DNA from: an uncultured Actinomyces sp.
GTDB lineage: Bacteria; Actinomycetota; Actinomycetes; Actinomycetales; Actinomycetaceae
Assembly: GCA_945949035.1 (NCBI GenBank)
Contig: CAMFDH010000078.1
Location: 1-6,367 of the forward strand
Reading direction: 5' to 3'
DNA: 6,367 bases
In this document: piece by piece, positions 5,642-6,367 of the stretch
How positions within the stretch are numbered: position 1 is the first letter of the stretch
Layout of the letters: the number at the start of each line of letters is the position of its first letter
Position numbers and translations under genes: made by a program
The notes under the pieces: generated by a model
Seen by the model: the letters and a program-made list of their open reading frames with translations, nothing else
The model's database searches: none
What the model was told of the DNA's origin: nothing

Positions 5642-6367
5642 GTGGGTAAGAAGCAAGAGGTGCCTTTGCCGTGTGGCGACGTTGAGGTGTCAAAGGGGCC
5701 GTTTGGTCGTGTTGTGCTTGGCGACAATCTGCCTTTCCTAGAGTCGTTGGACGATGAGTCTTTCCAGCTGATATATGTCGATCCTCCGTTTAATACGGGG
5801 CGGACGCAGTCGTATCAGCCGAAGAGGATGGTGCGGGCGGCGGACGGCTCGGTTAGGGGGTTCCAGGGGCAGTCTTACGAGGTTGTGCGGGGGTGTCTTG
5901 CCCAGTATGACGATGCTTTTGGGGACTACTGGGGGTTTTTGGAGCCTCGGCTAAGTGAGGCTTGGCGAGTGTTGAATGACACTGGCACCTTGTACGTGCA
6001 CTTGGATTATCGGGAGGCTCACTATGTAAAGGTGATGTTGGATCAGATTTTTGGTCGAGACTGTTTTTTGAATGAGATTATCTGGGCTTACGACTACGGG
6101 GGTAAGTCGAAGCGGAAGTGGCCGGCTAAGCACGACACAATCTTGGTGTATGTGAAGAATCCGCGCACCTACTACTACAACTCGGTGGAGGTGGACCGTG
6201 AGCCCTACATGGCGCCCGGCTTAGTCACCGCCGAGAAAGCGGCGCGAGGGAAGCTGCCGACGGACGTTTGGTGGCACACGATTGTTCCTACGAACGGGCG
6301 TGAGCGGGTTGGGTATCCAACGCAGAAGCCGGAGGGGATTTTGCGTCGCATCGTTCAGGCATCTTCA
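5642..6367 (+). CDS. Site-specific DNA methyltransferase, beta-class N6-adenine/N4-cytosine type (3' partial)
   Basis: This enzyme would transfer a methyl group from S-adenosylmethionine to an exocyclic amino group in DNA. The 242 visible residues include GRVVLGDNLPFLESLDDES, then motif IV DPPFNTG at residues 47-53 (catalytic), a probable target-recognition region with KHDTILVYVKN and YYYNS (about 130-220), and YPTQKPE (225-231) followed by ILRRIVQASS. The order motif IV, target region, then the lead-in to motif I is the beta group (N6_N4_Mtase family, also seen in type III Mod subunits and orphan enzymes). The cofactor motif I (FxGxGT-like) should lie just beyond the window edge. The start GTG 5642 is two bases after the upstream stop, with GAGTGGTAGGG upstream as a poor ribosome site, so translational coupling is probable. 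The short target region suggests a stand-alone enzyme rather than type III Mod. N6-adenine is more likely than N4-cytosine from DPPF, but the target sequence cannot be read. No restriction endonuclease is in the window. Confidence 0.93.
   Translation, partial: MGKKQEVPLPCGDVEVSKGPFGRVVLGDNLPFLESLDDESFQLIYVDPPFNTGRTQSYQPKRMVRAADGSVRGFQGQSYEVVRGCLAQYDDAFGDYWGFLEPRLSEAWRVLNDTGTLYVHLDYREAHYVKVMLDQIFGRDCFLNEIIWAYDYGGKSKRKWPAKHDTILVYVKNPRTYYYNSVEVDREPYMAPGLVTAEKAARGKLPTDVWWHTIVPTNGRERVGYPTQKPEGILRRIVQASS

Overview
The window looks like a replication/DNA-modification segment of an actinobacteriophage or a related mobile element. Three lines support this. The polymerase resembles the actinobacterial DnaE1 type (FVHLHNHSEHS-like PHP start, NDCHYA, SHAAAYG). 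The genes are tightly packed on one strand with GTG starts and strongly G/T-biased codons. None of the usual chromosomal dnaE neighbours is present, and a DNA adenine methyltransferase without a visible restriction partner lies downstream. Phage origin is an inference; a plasmid, prophage or unusual chromosomal locus is not excluded.

Layout, all on the + strand: (1) 2-424, the 3' part of an unrecognised acidic, helix-rich protein whose start lies left of the window. (2) 466-5418, a 1650-codon DnaE-family DNA polymerase III alpha subunit. It has three additions to the normal architecture: an N-terminal extension of about 265 residues containing a recent internal duplication, an enlarged PHP domain, and a 149-residue mini-intein (3955-4401) in the highly conserved FNK|SH motif. 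Splicing would give a 1501-residue protein. (3) 5457-5639, a 60-residue very basic protein of unknown function. (4) 5642 to the window end, the N-terminal part of a beta-class N6-adenine/N4-cytosine DNA methyltransferase (DPPFNTG, then PTQKPE).

Gaps between genes are 41, 38 and 2 bases, so the four probably form one transcription unit encoding replication and modification functions. No strong promoter or terminator is visible. The most unusual regulatory signal is a 17-base sequence ending directly at the ATG of both dnaE (449-465) and the small basic gene (5440-5456): TGTCCCACAAGTRGGGY. It is 15/17 identical between the two sites, partly palindromic, and takes the place of a normal Shine-Dalgarno. 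It resembles in position, but not in sequence, the start-associated sequences of cluster K mycobacteriophages.

The main candidates for something undescribed are this start-abutting element and the repeat-bearing N-terminal extension of the polymerase. The intein is canonical in sequence, but its insertion point is worth recording. No gene-free stretch longer than about 45 bases exists in the window.
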